Source: Bacteroidota bacterium
GTDB lineage: Bacteria > Bacteroidota > Ignavibacteria > Ignavibacteriales > Melioribacteraceae
Assembly: GCA_023381535.1 (NCBI GenBank)
Contig: JAMCSN010000277.1
Span: forward strand, 1-64,000
Length of the DNA stretch: 64,000 nt
Reading direction: 5' to 3'
The translations under genes and the position numbers were made by a program. Below, in pieces: positions 63,235-64,000 of this stretch. The notes under the pieces were generated by a model. That model was given only the letters and a program-made list of their open reading frames with translations. It ran no database searches and had not been told where the DNA came from. The first letter of the stretch is position 1; every line of letters starts with the position of its first letter.

Positions 63235-64000
63235 GTGGCAAACGATGTGACAACAAAAAAGAAAAATTCCGTGGATGATACGAAATACTCGATGGACACA
63301 CATTTGATTTACGGTAAGGACGTCAGCGACAAATGGGATTATTCGCACCATGTTACGGCTCCGATTTCATCATCCACAACATTCAGACTCGATTCGGTAG
63401 AAAGGGGAGCGCAAGGATTCATGCAGTTTGCAAATACGGAAGAGTTTGGCAACCAAGCTCCGATTTTCATTTATGACCGTCTTGGCGAACCAAACAAAGA
63501 TATGCTAGAAGAGAATTTGGCTTACGTTGAAAAGGGTGAGATGGCGGTTAGCTTTGCAACCGGGATGGGCGCAATTGCTTCAGTGCTGGGGGTTCTTACT
63601 ACAACCGGCGACGAAATAATTACTCATAACACGCTTTATGGATGTACACTTTCGCTTTTCACAAATTGGTATCCTCGCTATAATATTAAATGGGTTCCTA
63701 TCGATTTAACGAATATGGATAACATTTACAAAGCTCTAACTTCAAAAACACGCGTGATTTATTTTGAGTCGCCGGCAAATCCCAACATTCAGATAATCGA
63801 CATCAAGGCAGTGCGGGAAGTTGTAGATGAGATTAACAAAGACAGAAGCGAGCAAAATAAGATTTACATTGTCATCGATAATACTTTTGCAACGCCTTTC
63901 TGTCAGCGACCGATTGAACTTGGCGCTGATTTTGTCGTTCACTCTCTAACAAAGGGTATCGGCGGATTTGGTACGGACATGGGCGGAGTGGTAATCGGAA
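63235..64000 (+). CDS. Cys/Met-metabolism PLP enzyme (methionine gamma-lyase / cystathionine gamma-synthase family), cut by window end
   Basis: The reading frame opens at GTG 63235 behind GGAGGC (63226-63231 region) and runs off the window, giving 255 visible residues. Family motifs include TxxFRLDSVERGAQGF, the PLP loop SFATGMGAI, YFESPANPN, DNTFATPF and the lysine region HSLTKGIGGFG. The family includes methionine gamma-lyase, cystathionine synthase/lyase and O-acetylhomoserine sulfhydrylase. The visible part fits methionine gamma-lyase-like enzymes best, without certainty. The 3' end is outside the window. Confidence 0.9.
   Translation, partial: MANDVTTKKKNSVDDTKYSMDTHLIYGKDVSDKWDYSHHVTAPISSSTTFRLDSVERGAQGFMQFANTEEFGNQAPIFIYDRLGEPNKDMLEENLAYVEKGEMAVSFATGMGAIASVLGVLTTTGDEIITHNTLYGCTLSLFTNWYPRYNIKWVPIDLTNMDNIYKALTSKTRVIYFESPANPNIQIIDIKAVREVVDEINKDRSEQNKIYIVIDNTFATPFCQRPIELGADFVVHSLTKGIGGFGTDMGGVVIG

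Noticed and set aside
1..64000. tRNA or rRNA genes
   Set aside because: No T-loop/acceptor pattern or rRNA-like conserved blocks were seen on either strand by eye. A tRNAscan-SE run would settle it.

Overview
The window looks like chromosomal DNA of an Ignavibacteria-type member of the Bacteroidota/Chlorobi group. It has type IX secretion (T9SS) genes: SprA, PorX and a Plug/DUF5103 protein. It also has a secreted propeller protein with the NPFNPTTTIRFSLP-style C-terminal sorting signal common in that lineage, an LptD-like outer-membrane protein, and AT-leaning coding DNA with many small palindromic intergenic elements. No rRNA or tRNA gene, CRISPR array, integrase or transposase was found. 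The assignment to Ignavibacteria is an inference from gene content. LAYOUT. 1-3.5 kb is an AT-rich accessory stretch: a degenerate 21-bp tandem repeat, then two units whose ends match integron gene cassettes and which carry exported proteins of unknown function. 3.6-4.3 kb is a RelE-type toxin-antitoxin pair lying between two copies of the 3' end of the prephenate dehydrogenase gene. 4.3-9.7 kb (minus) holds tyrA, aroF, a DUF1684 lipoprotein and mutS. 9.8-16.3 kb holds a methyltransferase-nuclease fusion, a very large GH13 protein, a DUF2442 remnant and a HEPN/MNT pair. 16.4-20.5 kb (minus) holds an Nfn-type flavoprotein pair, then a fluoride channel, DUF190 and PAP2 phosphatase group. 20.9-27.7 kb is an envelope operon: a small protein, Plug, a Gfo/Idh/MocA oxidoreductase, a lipoprotein, a ROK kinase and LptD. 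28-36.7 kb holds the T9SS-sorted propeller protein, a nitrilase-family amidase, HicBA, and metabolic genes (SpmA/SpmB-like carrier, hydroxyacid dehydrogenase, alanine dehydrogenase, CoA-transferase, phosphatase). 36.8-48.1 kb holds sprA, porX, tsaE, tsaB, a DUF1573 protein and accD. 48.2-49.8 kb is a YCII protein with an ECF42-like sigma factor. 50-52 kb (minus) holds a cysteine desulfurase and birA. 52.2-55.1 kb is a chaperone cluster (Hsp20, DnaK, Hsp20) behind a candidate sigma-54 promoter. 55.2-60.6 kb holds an M1 peptidase, a membrane protein, def, fmt and cysteine synthase. 60.7-63 kb (minus) is a c-type cytochrome/porin module. 63.2 kb to the end is a truncated Cys/Met-metabolism PLP enzyme. 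MAIN POINTS. (1) Two successive units show the integron-cassette rule: the 10 bases at the start of each are the exact reverse complement of the 10 bases at its own end, and the two units use different 10-mers. (2) Short palindromic elements appear to have inserted in frame into proteins: two in the T9SS sorting domain of the propeller protein and two in methionyl-tRNA formyltransferase. (3) sprA has a one-base frameshift in an A tract directly after its start codon. (4) A toxin-antitoxin module is embedded at the tyrA 3' end, with that end duplicated. (5) The heat-shock cluster has a near-consensus -24/-12 promoter.
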